In this document: positions 11,070 through 23,614 of the stretch, piece after piece
Numbering within the stretch: the stretch's first letter is position 1
Layout of the letters: each line of letters begins with the position of its first letter
DNA from: Odobenus rosmarus divergens
Taxonomy: Eukaryota > Chordata > Mammalia > Carnivora > Odobenidae
Assembly (NCBI RefSeq): GCF_000321225.1
Contig: NW_004450465.1
Span: 2,814,215-2,878,214 of the forward strand
Direction of reading: 5' to 3'
Length of the DNA stretch: 64,000 nt
Notes under the pieces: model-generated
The model's database searches: none
Told to the model about the DNA's origin: nothing
Seen by the model: the letters and a program-made list of their open reading frames with translations, nothing else
Position numbers and translations under genes: made by a program

Positions 11070-11220
11070 ATCTCAAGATCCTGTGATACCAAATATTTAT
11101 TGTTATTCCCATTTGACAGATGAGAAAGTGGACACTTAGTTTGAAATTGCCCAAGTCCACATAGTTAATGAAAGGTAGAGCTGGTATTTAAACCTAGAAC
11201 TATTTGAATCCAAACCTATA
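11070..11220 (-). repeat. MIR, antisense
   Basis: TTATTCCCATTTGACAGATG, then GAGAAAGTGGACACTTAGTT, GAAATTGCCCAAGTCCACAT and GTAGAGCTGGTATTTAAACC are the reverse view of the MIR core. Confidence 0.8.
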
Positions 11221-11321
11221 TTCTTAATAACAAAGAATCCAAAGCTAATAATTTAGATGATCAGAAAGATCTCAAAAGACATAGAGCTATGGACTGAAAC
11301 TAACAAGACTAGATAAAATGG

Positions 11322-11520
11322 GGGCATCTGGGTGGCTCAGTCTTTAAGCGTCTGCCTTTGGCTCAGGTCATGATCCCAGGGTCCTGGGACGGAGCCCCGC
11401 ATCGCAGTGGGCTCCCTGCTCGGTGGGAAGCCTGCTTCTCCCTCTCCCATTCTGCCTGCTTGTGTTCCCTCTCTCGCTGTGTCTCTCTCTGTCAAATAAA
11501 TAAATAAAATCTTTAAAAAA
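11322..11520 (+). mobile_element. SINEC, full length, plus strand
   Basis: Head GCATCTGGGTGGCTCAGTCT, body and pyrimidine tract, TCAAATAAATAAATAAAATC tail. It is flanked by the perfect direct repeat AGACTAGATAAAATGGGG, starting near 11307 and again near 11521. Confidence 0.95.
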
Positions 11521-11959
11521 AGACTAGATAAAATGGGGATAGATGGGAAATTCTAAATGTACTTCATAAAACCAGCTGTTTGAGTTTGAAATGGAGAAAC
11601 TATGACTTAATAACAGTTCGTGTGAAATACACTTGGGTTTTCTTTTTATTTTTAGATTTAAGTTTAATATGAACCAACAAATATATAACATGGCTGCCCA
11701 TAAAAGCCAATTGCTGTGGTTGCAGCAATAGACGTATTATCTGCAGAAACACAACCATACAGGGACAGGAACTGGCAAATAGAACACTAAGAGAGCATTC
11801 ACATCAGTGAAGGATCTGGAAAATACGTTCGTTTCTAACAATTTCAAAAAGAAGGAATTACTGAAGGAATCATAGTGGTGGTGTTTTGTTTTGTTTTTTT
11901 CCTAGAAAGCAGTAATAATTATAACACTTAATTCTGATAAAACAGTCTCCTTGACCCAG

Positions 11960-12060
11960 GCATATTTATATGTATTAACTCTTTTATATCTTACAACAAC
12001 TTCATGAGTAGATCTATTATTATTTTTGTTTTATGGATGAGGAAAATTTTTTTTGCAGCA
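11960..12060 (-). repeat. MIR fragment, antisense
   Basis: TATGTATTAACTCTTTTATA, ACAACTTCATGAGTAGATCT and TTTTATGGATGAGGAAAA are the reverse view of the distal MIR. The copy is diverged and partial. Confidence 0.55.
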
Positions 12061-12340
12061 TAGAAAACTAATGGAGTAGCTCTCCACCTTGTGCTTCCTT
12101 CCCCACCCCCCGCCCTCACCTCTTGCTTTTAGCTTCTGCCATGATCACACGTAAGATGCAAGTGCAGTGAACAGAGTTTTGCTTTAACATGTGGTTAATC
12201 TGAAAGAGAACTGATGAAAACTCATATCTCTTTTCCCAACTCTATCCAGTAATTAACTCCTCCTTTTCAAGAATAGCATGCAAGGGGGTAGCTGTTAAAA
12301 GGAAATGCTTTCACGCATGAGCTAACTCCTTTTACTCTTT

Positions 12341-12524
12341 TTTTTAAAATGTTTTATTTATTTATTCATGAGAGTCAGAGAGAGAGAGAGAGAGGCAGAG
12401 GCAGAGGGAGAAGCAGGCTCCCTGCCTAGCAGGGAGCCTGATGCGGGGCTCGATCCCAGGACCCTGGGATCATGACCTGAGCCGAAGGCAGACGCTTAAC
12501 CATCTGAGCCACCCAGGCGCCCCT
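12341..12524 (-). mobile_element. SINEC, minus strand
   Basis: AATGTTTTATTTATTTATTC tail in reverse, GAGA/GGCAGA-rich tract, GATCCCAGGACCCTGGGATC, GAGCCACCCAGGCGCCCC head. Target duplication TTTTACTCTTT at 12330-12340 and again from 12527. Confidence 0.93.
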
Positions 12525-14786
12525 CATTTTACTCTTTGACAAGAGGCTGCCTCTGCTGGTCAGTGTCTACCAGCCAGGTGTGCTCAGGTATGTGCCATGG
12601 CCAGGTATGTGCCATGAGATTGTCCATCAGTGGGAAACGCAGGATATTACAAGTTAGGTATATGCAAGATATGTGCTGGATATAATAAAGGCTGAACAGT
12701 CCTGACACAGACAGATATACAGAAAATAGTGTAAACTCTCTTGCTATCATGGTTTTGACATTTGTTACTTGGTAACTCTAAAAATTTTGCAATAAGTACT
12801 TTCAGCAGCAACAAGCTAAAAAACAAAAGCAACAACAAAACAAACAAAACCCAAGAGGCTGAAAGAGTATATTTAATGAAAAATAAGGTCCCGAATGTTC
12901 ATTTCTCAAGTTTGTTGATGATGAATATAAAACTTGCACAAAATGTTTGTTGACATCAGGGGTTCAGTGACATCATTAAACACATGAAAAGCAGAGACTC
13001 ACATCTGCTGAAGAAACAATAGCACCTACCTCAGAGTTAGAAGTTGTTTTAAGAGGATTGTGTCCAAAGAAAATAATTTAACATGTGCAGTTGCGGAAAG
13101 GTATGTTTACATATCACTCTTTGAAGTGTGACTTTTCGTTTAGATCAAATATCTGTTTTTCTAAATTAATTTCAATCATTTCAATCATTTTCAATTTCAG
13201 GATTTCTTGTGTATTTACAAAGCAATGTTAAAGTGTTGGCTCTATTCTATTAGCAATAGAATAATTTTATGAACAGTTAAATAACGCCAGTTTTTTGTCA
13301 GGGTCATCAGATACTTCAGATAGGAAATCAGACAAGTTAATTCCAGTTAATGACTCAATTCTTTTTCCATCTGACAACTCGTGAAATCAAAGTAAAGCTT
13401 TCAGAAGTTTATCTGTTGAAGGCAAAACATCTGATATAATGGTGAATACTGTGATAAATTTAGTAAAAAATTTAACATTGAAGATGAAATTATTTGTTGC
13501 TGTGGTGATATTATGAATATATGTTTTGGTAGAGCATAGCACCATGATAAAAACTGTGTTCTCATTATGACATCTGTGGAGCAGAAATATAATGGGAATT
13601 GATTTTGGTGCATACACAACTCCTAATTGTATTCAAACAAATTTCAATATTTTACCAATTGAAGTAGGAACTGACAGTTGTTAAATTTTACAAATATTTT
13701 TATATATACACAGAGGGACTAAATTAAAATTTTGTATGTGCAGTGAAACTGGCATTAAAAAACAGAACCTTCAGCTTAACAGTATGTATTTTCTTTTAGT
13801 CATGCATCATCAATTGAGTCTTATAAATGTTTGAGTTTTTGAAGAATTACTTGGAAAAATCAACTTAAGTGTCAACCATGGGGAAGAATTTCTCTAAATT
13901 TTGATTGCATTTTATCCAAAATCAGTTGGAAATATTTAATCAAATTATTCAATAAGGGAACAACCAAGATCTTTAGCTTTTCAAGTTTATAGCAAACTGA
14001 AATTATTAAAATCAAAGCTTGCAAACAGGGTGATATTGATATTTATCCGTATAAAAACAAGGGAAGAAGAAAACACCTTAATTAGAACTCCAATGGTGGA
14101 ATAGCTCAGTGTGTGAATAGAAAAGATTTGAATTTTGATTTGGTAAGTGTATATTGAATTGGATTGAAATTGAGAAGACCTGTGATTTTATACAATCTCA
14201 GTTTGATGAACTGTTTAGAAAAATCACTAGAAAACACATTTTAAAATGAATTTTAAAATAAATTTTAAATTTTAAAATAAAAAATGTTTGTTGAAGAAGG
14301 TACTCCGGGGTAAAAAAAAAAAAGGGGGGACCTCTAAAAATATGTGGGTTGAAATATGAACAGATCTTAATTTAAAAATTAAAATCTGAGAATAGGTTCT
14401 GTTTAGCAGACTTTGCTGAGAGCTGCCTGGAAAGTGCACAGCACCTGTAGAGAGGAGTTTCTTGGATAAAAATATGGTCAGAAGAAAGGGGTCAGTGGAA
14501 ACTGTCACGAATTTCAAATTTATTAATCATAAAATTCAACTATGAATAATACTGAAGGCAAATTTATGAGAAAATTAAAAATAATGGTTGCATATTTGAA
14601 AAAATTCTTCACAAAAATACCAGTGACAGGGTCTTACAGGCAGATAAAGCTAAAAATTTATTAAAAATATGAATGTGTACTAAGGATAATTATTTCACTT
14701 TTATTATTTTTAATGTTCAGATAATTAACATAAAAACTTAAAGTTTGTCCTAATATACTCAGATACATTAATTTTAACTTTTTAAG
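12525..14786. other. Long AT-rich stretch without recognised genes
   Basis: About 2.2 kb of AT-rich, probably old DNA. No frame longer than about 76 codons has a recognisable domain. It may contain a diverged DNA transposon or retrocopy, but nothing can be named from sequence alone. Confidence 0.35.
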
Positions 14787-14800
14787 AAAGAATTTCATTT

Positions 14801-15016
14801 ATTTTCTTAAAAGATATATTCATTTATTTGAAAGAGAGAACGCATGCGCACACGCAAAAAGGGGAGAGGGGCAGAGGCAGAGGGAGAGGGAGAGAGAATC
14901 CTCAACCCTTCTGAGCAGGGAGCCTGACCTGGGGCTCCAACCCAGGATGCTGAGATCATGACCTGAGCCGAAACCAAGAGCCGGCCACTCAAATGACTGA
15001 GCCACCCAGGCGCCCC
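14801..15016 (-). mobile_element. SINEC, minus strand
   Basis: Includes a GCAGAGGCAGAGGGAGAGGG tract, GATCATGACCTGAGCCGAAA and a GAGCCACCCAGGCGCCCC head. Imperfect target duplication AAAGAATTTCATTT (14787-14800) and AAAGAATTTTATTT (from 15018). The body differs from the younger copies, which suggests an older subfamily. Confidence 0.9.
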
Positions 15017-15139
15017 AAAAGAATTTTATTTTTGAAAATAATTTTTAATAAAATAATTTACAAGTTCTCTAATGAAAGAACACTAGTTTGTTGGCCACTT
15101 AATATTTCAAAATAGTTACATAATTTTAATTATTTGTCT

Positions 15140-16080
15140 TAGGTTTTTATTTGGATGCAGTTTCGAACTTAGAGAAAAGTTGCAAGAATATTACAAGGAG
15201 CTCTGGTATTCCTTCACATTTCCATTTTGCGCCACTGACTTTAACATTTCTCTTTTCTCTTTCTTGCTCCCATATCAATGTGTGTATGTATATGAAATCT
15301 TTTTTTTTTCTGAAACATTTGAGTGTAAGCTGAAGACACCATGCCCCTTTTCTACAAAATCATTTCATGTGGTTTTTCTGAAAGTAAGGATATTGAATTC
15401 AGGAAGCGTAACATATATATAATACTATAAGCTATAATTCATATCCAAAGTCCATCTCTTGTCTCAAGAATGTCCTTTGTTCCTATTTTCTTCCTTTCCA
15501 GGATCCAATCCAGTTATCACATAGAGCAGAAGTGGTCAGGTCTCTTTGGTATCCTTCAATCTGAAATAGTTCCTCAGGTTTTCTTTGTCTTACTTAACCT
15601 TGACATTTTTTCAGAGAACAAGCTAGCTGTTTTGTAGAATGTCCCTCAGTTTGGGTATGATTAATTTCAGGCCATGCATTTTTTGGCAGGGATAACATGG
15701 TAAGTCCTTCTCAGTGCATCACACCTGAAGGCACATGGTGTCAATTTAACCCAATATTAGTGATACTGACTTAGATCATTTGGATAAGTCGCTGTCCACC
15801 AGATCTCTCCTCTGAAGGCATAGATATATTTTGTAAGAATTAATTGGAAGTCATACAAATCAAATTTTTACTCACTGTATTTAAATAACATCAGTTGATT
15901 TTATCAATGGTCCTAGATTTGACCAATGGGGCTCCTCCAAGCTAGCTGGCTCCTTGTTCTTTTGGTTTGATCTCTTATTCTTTAAGCGTTTCCTTAATTT
16001 TCAGCATAAGGTATTACAGGATCATCCTGTACTCTTACTGCTTCAAGACTGGAATCAGCCTTTTCTCCAAGTATCCCTGG
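15140..16080. repeat. Old L1 3'-region sequence
   Basis: AGAAAAGTTGCAAGAATATT, CCAGGATCCAATCCAGTTAT, AGTTCCTCAGGTTTTCTTTG, GTAGAATGTCCCTCAGTTTG and CTTCTCAGTGCATCACACCT occur in the order seen in an old L1M-type 3' region. Direction and subfamily not assigned. Confidence 0.55.
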
Positions 16081-16185
16081 CTTTTTAGTAAAGAGTGGTA
16101 TTTATAAACCAAGATCTGACAACTAGGTATGCTCCTTGTTACATTTGAGTCATTGCTTATAAGCCCTCTCGGTGGTAGTGCTGAT

Positions 16186-16245
16186 ACACACATACACGCA
16201 CACGTATACATCCACACACATATATACAAGCATGTACATATATGA
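16186..16245. repeat. (CA/TA)n low-complexity tract
   Basis: Irregular CACA, CACG and TATA dinucleotides, for example ACACACATACACGCACACGT. Confidence 0.85.
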
Positions 16246-16350
16246 ATTCCTCTCTCTGTCTGTATGGGTATAGAGCCATAATTTATGCTGATACTTCCAA
16301 TTCAATCCAACACCGCAGGACACATTGTAGTCTTCTCCCTCTCTGTATCT

Positions 16351-16418
16351 ATAATATATAATTACTATATATCTATAGATATAATATATAATTACTATAT
16401 ATCTATAATATATAATTA
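16351..16418. repeat. 30-bp AT-rich tandem repeat, about 2.3 copies
   Basis: A unit beginning ATAATATATAATTACTATAT starts at 16351 and again at 16381, with a third partial copy from about 16404. It is a short minisatellite, too small to name. Confidence 0.85.
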
Positions 16419-16839
16419 CATTTGTTCATGCCTAGGATCTACAGAAAATAGCTTCAGAATTGTTCAACAATAATGCTGTGAAAAGCCAACTTATTAGGTA
16501 GAATTTAATATACATTTATAATTTTATTAGGTAAATATTACATATATTGAAGTGTAGAATCTCAAGTGTACAATGTGGTGGGATTTTCAAATGGATATAC
16601 ATGTGTAACACAATCCTTACCAAGATAAAGAGTATTTCTATCACTCCAGTGAGTTTCTTCTTGCCCCTTCACAGCACATAAGTCCCTCCTGCAATACACA
16701 TACTCAAAGGTATTTTGTTTTCTTTCCAATTTTTAAAAACCACCTTAATTTAGTTTTTACCTGCTGTAGAACCTCATATGCAAGGTCATGAAGATACTCT
16801 CCTAGATCTTCCTAGAAGCTTTACAGGTTTAGTTTTCAT

Positions 16840-17640
16840 TGTCAGGTCTATGATCTATATCAAATTAATTTAAGGGTCACTTCTCCTTCATATATATACC
16901 TAATTGTTTTAGTACATGTATTGAAAAGGCTTTCCTTTTGTTCTCATTGCATTGCTTTGGTGTCCATGTTGAAAGTAAATTAATTGTGTAAGTATAGTTC
17001 TGGACTCTTTTGTCCTATTGATATTTATTTATCTTTATGCTATTATATTGTCTTGATTATTGTAGCTTTATAGTAAGTCTTAAAATGAGGTAGTATAAGT
17101 CTTCCAACTTTGTGCTTTTTTTTTTTTTAAAGATTATTTTGGTCACACTAGTTTTTTTTTTTTTTCATTTTCCATATTTTTTTTTTTTTTTCTCGTCAAT
17201 ATCTATAAAAATACCTGCAGGAATTGTAACTGGGATTGCTGTGAATCTATAAATCAATTTGTGGAGAATTGACATTTTAACAATATTGAGTTTTCCAATC
17301 CATGAACATGGCATATCTCTCCATTTATTTAGGTCTTTAATTTTTATCTCAGTGTATTTTACGCTTTTGAGTATAGAGGTTTTGCACATTTTTGCTAAAG
17401 GTATTCCTAAGTATTTTATAGTTTTTGATGCAATTGTAAATTGAATTTTCTTAAATTTTATTTTTCAATTGTTTGCTGCTAGTAATAGAACATAATAAAA
17501 AAGTCATTTCAATAAAAAAAAGAAATCCTACACAATAGATTTTTAAATATTGACTTTTTATCCTGTGATTTTGATAAAATCACTTATTAGTTTTACAGTT
17601 TTGCAGCTTCCTAACAGCTTCCAACTTAACATTTATGATG
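16840..17640 (-). repeat. L1 ORF2 remnant, antisense
   Basis: GTCTTGATTATTGTAGCTTT, CTTCCAACTTTGTGCTTTTT, TTCCAATCCATGAACATGGC and CCTAAGTATTTTATAGTTTT are the plus-strand view of the L1 ORF2 reverse-transcriptase to C-terminal region. It is broken by poly-T runs and has no coding capacity. Confidence 0.8.
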
Positions 17641-17799
17641 TCTGTGATTGGGGATTGTTTCATTTCTTCTTTTTTAATCTTTTTGCCCCCTTTTACTGGC
17701 CTTATTGCAGTGGCTAGATGATTACATAGTTTTTTTTATTGAATCTGTGTAAGATTGATGTTATTACCTCCTTTGTTTCTGATGAGTAGTCTACCATCA

Positions 17800-18400
17800 T
17801 CCATACCATTGTTCTTCTTTTAGTAATATGTTTCTTTTCTCTAAATGCTTTCAAGATTTTCTTTTTATCTTTGGTTTTCACTTGTTTGATTAGGATATGC
17901 CTAAGTGTGTTTGTATTTATTGTTAGGGGTTTGCTGATCTTTTTGGGTCTGTATGCTGTTTTTCACAAAAATTTAGGAAACCTTTGGTTATTATTTCTTC
18001 AAATAGTTTTTCTTCCCTATTCATTCTTCTGGGGAGCTTTAATTATATTAGTCTTGTTGACATTGTCTTCTAGGTCCCTGAAGTTTTGTTTATCTTCTTT
18101 CAATCTTTTTTTGCTCTTTTTATATTGGATAATTTCTTTTTTTTTTTTAAGATTTTATTTATTTATTAGAGAGAGCATGAGAGATAGAGAGCACGAGAGG
18201 GAAGAGGGTCAGAGGGAGAAGCAGACTCCCCGCTGAGCAGGGAGCCCGATGCGGGACTCGATCCCGGGACTCCAGGATCATGACCTGAGCCGAAGGCAGT
18301 CGCTTAACCAACTGAGCCACCCAGGCGCCCTATATTGGATAATTTCTAATAACCCCCTTATTTAATTCATTAACCCTTTCTTCAAATACCATATTCTGAT
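17800..18400 (-). repeat. Old L1-type sequence, antisense, split by a SINE
   Basis: TTCAAGATTTTCTTTTTATC, GGGTTTGCTGATCTTTTTGG and TTATTTCTTCAAATAGTTTT belong to the same old L1M-like region as at 5615-6100. The SINE at 18138-18330 interrupts it, and the text resumes exactly at the duplicated target site. Confidence 0.6.
18138..18330 (-). mobile_element. SINEC, full length, minus strand, very clean insertion
   Basis: Reverse tail AAGATTTTATTTATTTATTA, GAGAGGGAAGAGGGTCAGAG, GGACTCGATCCCGGGACTCC, GAGCCACCCAGGCGCCC head. Perfect 17-bp target duplication TATATTGGATAATTTCT at 18121-18137 and 18331-18347. The near-consensus body and perfect duplication suggest a relatively recent insertion. Confidence 0.96.
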
Positions 18401-18958
18401 TCCTCAAACCAGTAAGACTGGGACTTTTTGCTTATGCTGTGGTTGCTTTAGGCTTGTGTGGACTGGGGAGTACTCTCAGGCAAAAACCTATATAAACACA
18501 GATTTTATTGAATTCAGTTGTCTTTCAAAGATTGACTCCAATCCAGTTTCTACTGCTTTTGATTGCTCTCCAGAGCCTTCAAATGGTTGTTTTTAAATAA
18601 CTTTTTTCTGAATTATCTGCAGAAAACACAAACTACTTTGCCAATATCAGATATGGAAGCAGTAATACAAATATTATTCCCTAATTTACCTAATAAAGGA
18701 AAAATATATATAATTAACAATTGAAATAGAACAATAAGTTATGAAAATAAAAATTTTAAAAGATTTTAAAAGACTCATATAAATATTTGGGTTACACTTG
18801 GCAAACTTAACCTTAAAATATCTCATGTGTCAACCTGAGCCTATTTCATCACTAGAATGTAGCTCATGCAGTTCACCCAAATCAACAGCCCCTGAACTGC
18901 TCCATTTGCTGTTTAATGAGCTGAGTCTACAATTATGTACTTGAGTATTATGGCTGCA
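18401..18958. other. Unassigned AT-rich stretch
   Basis: No gene or named repeat recognised. Confidence 0.35.
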
Positions 18959-19426
18959 TCAGATTGCTATCAAGGTGTCTAAATGCATCCTCCAACATGT
19001 ACGTGTCTCGTGGTGGTTCAGCCACAAACATTTCCCAGATTGGCACAAGTCTGCAAAACGCATGATGAGGAGTGCTGAGAGACATGACATTCTCCTTGGC
19101 ACTGTGGACAAACCTCTGCAAAACAGCAGTGTATGACTATTTAGAATAAGCCAGGTAACTAGTAAGTGTACCCTTATTGTATAGTGAGTACTGCTGACCT
19201 TAACCCATCTTTCTGCTCTTTTGTAGTCCACCTTGGCAGAATTCCTGCCAGACTCATGGCATAGCTGTTCATTGGTGTCAAGGTCTCTTTCTTCAGAGGA
19301 TTGGTGGCCAACACAGATATTATAAGTCACCACTATTGCAGCAATAACCAAGTATCGCATGTCACTATCAAACCGCCTGCTTTCCACAGACACTCCATCA
19401 GCAGCAATTGCTGCAGATCCCGGCAC
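18959..19426 (-). other. 155-codon open frame, unrecognised, probably not a gene
   Basis: The longest minus-strand frame in this part of the window. A short hydrophobic stretch (YLVIAAIVV, about residues 25-33) is visible, but no signal peptide or domain was recognised. The C-terminal part has low-complexity-free composition, so it is not a microsatellite artefact. An overlapping frame on the other strand (19359-19583) and the lack of splice or promoter context argue against a gene. A decayed retrocopy or transposon remnant is possible. Confidence 0.2.
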
Positions 19427-20504
19427 CCATCAGTGGATGGACTCCTCATGGTTTTCAGTTTTCTTCCATCATGAAGACAGTAATGACTCCTTGGATTTTT
19501 TTCCCTTGGCATGGGAGGTGAGACACCATGAAGAGGTAGGCATACTTTTTCACAATACAGGAGTGGGATGCACAGTTATTTAATTTGAATATTAAAAAAG
19601 CCCTCTTTTATACCCCATTTTGGTAAAGAAGGACATATCAGTCACAAAAAGAGATACATCTAAAACTACAAGCAGCAGAGTCAACATTAATGCCAGAACT
19701 ATAGTTTGTATTATGATCTTTATAAATATTGGTGCTTTTAGGGCAGAAAGTTTGGTTGAGAATGCATTGACTAAGTGGATAAAAATCCTAATTTTATTTG
19801 TATAAATCTCTTTCCTAAAGAAGTAGAATTTTATTATGTCCTATTTTTTATGGTATAAACTTGGGCTTCATTACATGTTGAGACCAATAATGAGGATGTT
19901 TGTGTGGAGAGAGGAACACAGAGACCTAAATTTAACTGGTTTAGTTTACCAAGCATTATTGTTTTTGTGATCTGTTCTTACTCTGTTCGGGCCAGTGTGT
20001 TGATTTTGAAATGTTTATCTGCCCTTGGAGATTTCAGTGATGAGAACCTTTTAAGAACTCTTAAAAAAATGCTGTAGTTCTTTAAATGCAATCACCTGTT
20101 GGCATGTGGTCAAGACATAATTCACAGTAAAACATTTGTGTTGTGGGATTAGTCCGTATCCATCAAGCAAAAGCTTGTCTGGTCAGTTGCCTTTCCCAAA
20201 GGTCCTGATGGGGAGACTTGCTGTCTGTTTTGTTTTAAGATGACTCATATGAAGGGTTAAATTCCTTGATCCTTCCTGGGGTCATGTGGCCAAGCTTATG
20301 CTGGGTATGGTATTTTACTTTTTTTATCCAACAACAGAGGCCAAGGCTCTCTTCTCCCTCCAAAGTCAGGACTAACCTCTTCCTCATTCCTCCCTTCCCA
20401 TTCCTGTTCTCTTCTACTTTTTCACATTCCACTCATGGGCTGCCTGCCTGGATAAGGAGGCAATGAGATTTCCATTTTAATACCTTCATGTAAAAATTTT
20501 AGGT
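19427..20504. other. Unassigned non-coding stretch
   Basis: No gene or clear repeat recognised. Confidence 0.35.
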
Positions 20505-21130
20505 GACAAGCAAAGAATGTACAGTCTGGCAGGGAAGACACCTAATGGGAGACAGGTGCTCTAATTAAAGTGAGCACATACTGTTCCGGTGCATATAGGA
20601 GGAAGCTCACCTTGAGAAGGTCTGAGAAAGTGTTCTCTATTAGAAGATATGTAAAGTTAGAGCACAGAAGTATAATTTGAAAGATAAATAGGGGCTAAAT
20701 CATAAAAAAATTTGAAATACGTGTTAAGGAATTCCATCTTTAATCTGAATTAAGAGGAGCCATAGAATATTTTTAGTGGCACATAGGGTTAGTATCTTTG
20801 AAAGCTCTTTCTAGTAGCATTATAGAGGATGAATTATAGACAGAAGATCTAATGGGACACAACTGAAGCAGAGCAGGCAACAAATTGTAAGGGCCCGAAA
20901 GTAGGGGCAATGAATTTGTATAGGAGGAGAGAAAGAACACAAACTATTTTAGGACAGACTCCATAGGACTTGGATTGGCTTAGATGAAGGGTGGGAAGAT
21001 GAAATAGGGCTGGAAAGGAGTTAGGATGAGTCTCCCAGTCTTGAGAGACTGATGGAGAGTAGTGGTGCTGGCCAAGAGGAGGAATATAAAAATAGAAACA
21101 AGTTAGTTTGGGGGGTGTTTGGAAAAGAGA
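20505..21130 (-). repeat. Possible L2-type sequence, antisense
   Basis: Phrases such as GTCTGGCAGGGAAGACACCT, GGGGCTAAATCATAAAAAAA and AAGGAATTCCATCTTTAATC resemble the reverse view of L2 upstream sequence. Divergence is high and the call is tentative. Confidence 0.35.
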
Positions 21131-21829
21131 TTCTGAGTTCGGTTTTGAGCACACTAGTTTTGAGGTATCTATGGGGGAGATAATAATAGGTGTCTAAACA
21201 TGGAATAAAGGAGAAGAACTTTTGTTTATTCTTCTGACAATTGGTAACATTCAGTAACTTTTCAGCCCAGTGTATTTTTTCCATCATAGTTGTATTGTCA
21301 CAATTTTCTTGATCTATTTAGTCACTCATAGATATATTTCAGTCTCCTTTGAATTCATATTCTGAGATTTATTTTTGTATCATGACTTTTTGATTAGAAA
21401 TACATTTTACTGTAAAATATGCACTTAAGAGTTTCTTTTGTTTGCATTATTATTTATATTTGAGTTCAAAACACTTTTTACATATACATTTTTTTTCCTC
21501 CATGCAGCAGTGCTACAAGCAGGTTTATCAGATAAGGAAACAGACTCAGAGGTGGCAGGCAAGCACTTGGCTTGTGCAGAGAGAGTTCACAAAAATAAAG
21601 CTGAAGAAGTGGGCCGGCTGTAGGTCTGCAGAGGAAACGTTACCAGAAGCGAGTGTCAGAGCTGCGATAAGAAGAAATAGTTTGCTGATATGGCAGAGCT
21701 GGAGGGGTCACTAGCCAGCATCAGAAACAGCAGAATATTGCCCTGGGCTGGGCTTCTCCCCATGGGGGACAGTGTAGCACCTGGGTCCATTTCAAGAACC
21801 TCTAGGCATTCACATTTAATCCCACATGT
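21131..21829. other. Unassigned non-coding stretch
   Basis: No gene recognised. The overlapping frames at 21438-21623 and 21442-21714 share one segment in two phases and look like chance. Confidence 0.35.
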
Positions 21830-22170
21830 TAATGGAACATCTATGTGATTGGTGTAAGGTTAGGAACTGGGGCTATAACAATTAAATAAGACAATTCTTC
21901 CCCTCCAGGGGCTGGGAGTTACATCTGTATAAATAGTTGACTATGTACAACTGTTAAGTTCTAAAATAGAGTGAAGAATCCTATACCTTGGGAATAAGGG
22001 AAGAGAGAGTAATTCATATTGTCTAGAAGTTCAGTAAACGGAAAGTGAAGAAAAGAGTTACATTTGAGCCAACGTGAGAAGGCTAGGGAGATGTCTACCA
22101 GATTGGAAAGGAAGGCAAGGGTGTTCTAAGTACCAGGAGAACAAGGGCAAAAGCTGGGAAGTAGAAAAGT
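21830..22170 (-). repeat. L2 fragment, antisense
   Basis: GGAACTGGGGCTATAACAAT, CTTCCCCTCCAGGGGCTGGG, AAGAGTTACATTTGAGCCAA and ACAAGGGCAAAAGCTGGGAA match the reverse order of L2 3' sequence. Confidence 0.6.
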
Positions 22171-23614
22171 GTATGGGGGTGGGTATATGTTGGGTCAAGG
22201 GGACTACCAAAGGTAGAAGCCCTCATGGAAGAGACCCACAAGGAAAGGTGGACATATTATCACCATTCTGTGGAAACTTTTCAAAGGCAGGGCCAGGGAG
22301 AATAGGTGAGGGAGGAACTCACAGACCACCGCTTTTGGTGGTAGAATCAGCAATTTACTAGATTGCTGACACCTGTGATCTAGATTGTTTACTGCTCTCT
22401 TAGGCCCACAGGTCCTAGGAGGCATGAGAAGACTGGCCATGAGTGAAAAGTTTGGTAGAGAATACCCTCCCTTTCTCTTTATCTTGGAGAAAAGGGAAGG
22501 TTTCAAGCAAACAGTTTTCTACAGGTTGTTAGATCGGACGCCACAACCTTGCTGTCATTTGGGACTCCCTGCAGTAAAGAGATCTATGAAAAATGGGGTA
22601 GAAATCAAATGTTTATCAACTGTGGGAGAGAGGGCTGCCTGAAAAAGACAGCATCAAGTTCACCCTGAGGTGTAAGTAGGATGAGCAGGTCCACCCAGCA
22701 GAGTAGATAGTCTGTGGAGGTCAATAAGATACCTGTTGAAGGAGCGTGTGAAGCTGGCCTCCAGTGAACAGAGCACTATGTCCAGACAAGGCTCATGTCA
22801 GCAAGGCTATTTATAAAGTATTTATATCTGATGTGTGGGCGGGGGAGGCTTCTGAGCATTGGGTAGTGAACGAGACCTAGGGAGATTATTTGGATGGATG
22901 GAGAGCTGGGAGTCTCTGATTATATGTACATTTTCAACACCTGGGTTCTTATGAAGTAGAAGGAGCCTTCATATCATTTTCATGATAAGCAGACCCATTT
23001 GATACCCATCAGACTCTTCTTCACAATGGAAGTTTCTGGTAAGCATAGGAATGAGTTGAGAAATGGCACGAAGTCTGCAGTCAGTAGCTGAAACCAGCAG
23101 GCATTTTATCATCCCTGTGCCATGTGCAATGGCTTTTCCCAAGTGTTTTTTATCTGTGTTTGCTTCAACCTCAGAGGACAATCTGTTCAGTCACCAGAAG
23201 GGATACCTTCAAAGAGTTTTCTTGGATAAAATCCACTCATGTGGTCAGCTGTGACCTCATCTTACTGCTCCAGGGGCCCTGGTTTGGGACTTGATATCTC
23301 AAGTTCCTGCTTGAATGGGAAGCAGAGAGGCCTTTCTTTTTAATACCTCTCGTTTTGGAACACATCAGAAACCACCAGTTAGCTTGTTAAATGTTTTTCC
23401 AGATTTTTTTTTTTCACTCTTAAATAATTTAGCCCATTGCCCTGCTTATTGTCAAGAGTCATTAAAGACAGCCAGCCAACTGCTTATATTCTTTTCACAA
23501 GCAAACACAAACTGGGAGGTTTGGGGAAGTGCAGGGTGGGGAGAGGAGGGCTTTTCACTTTGCTGGCACAAAATCTGGAACTGTAGAGAAAGAAGAATAG
23601 AAAATACTGGTTCA
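22171..23614. other. Unassigned stretch, few repeats
   Basis: No gene or named repeat recognised over about 1.4 kb. Frames here (22074-22361, 22204-22506, 22385-22642, 23315-23671) overlap one another on both strands. Confidence 0.35.
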
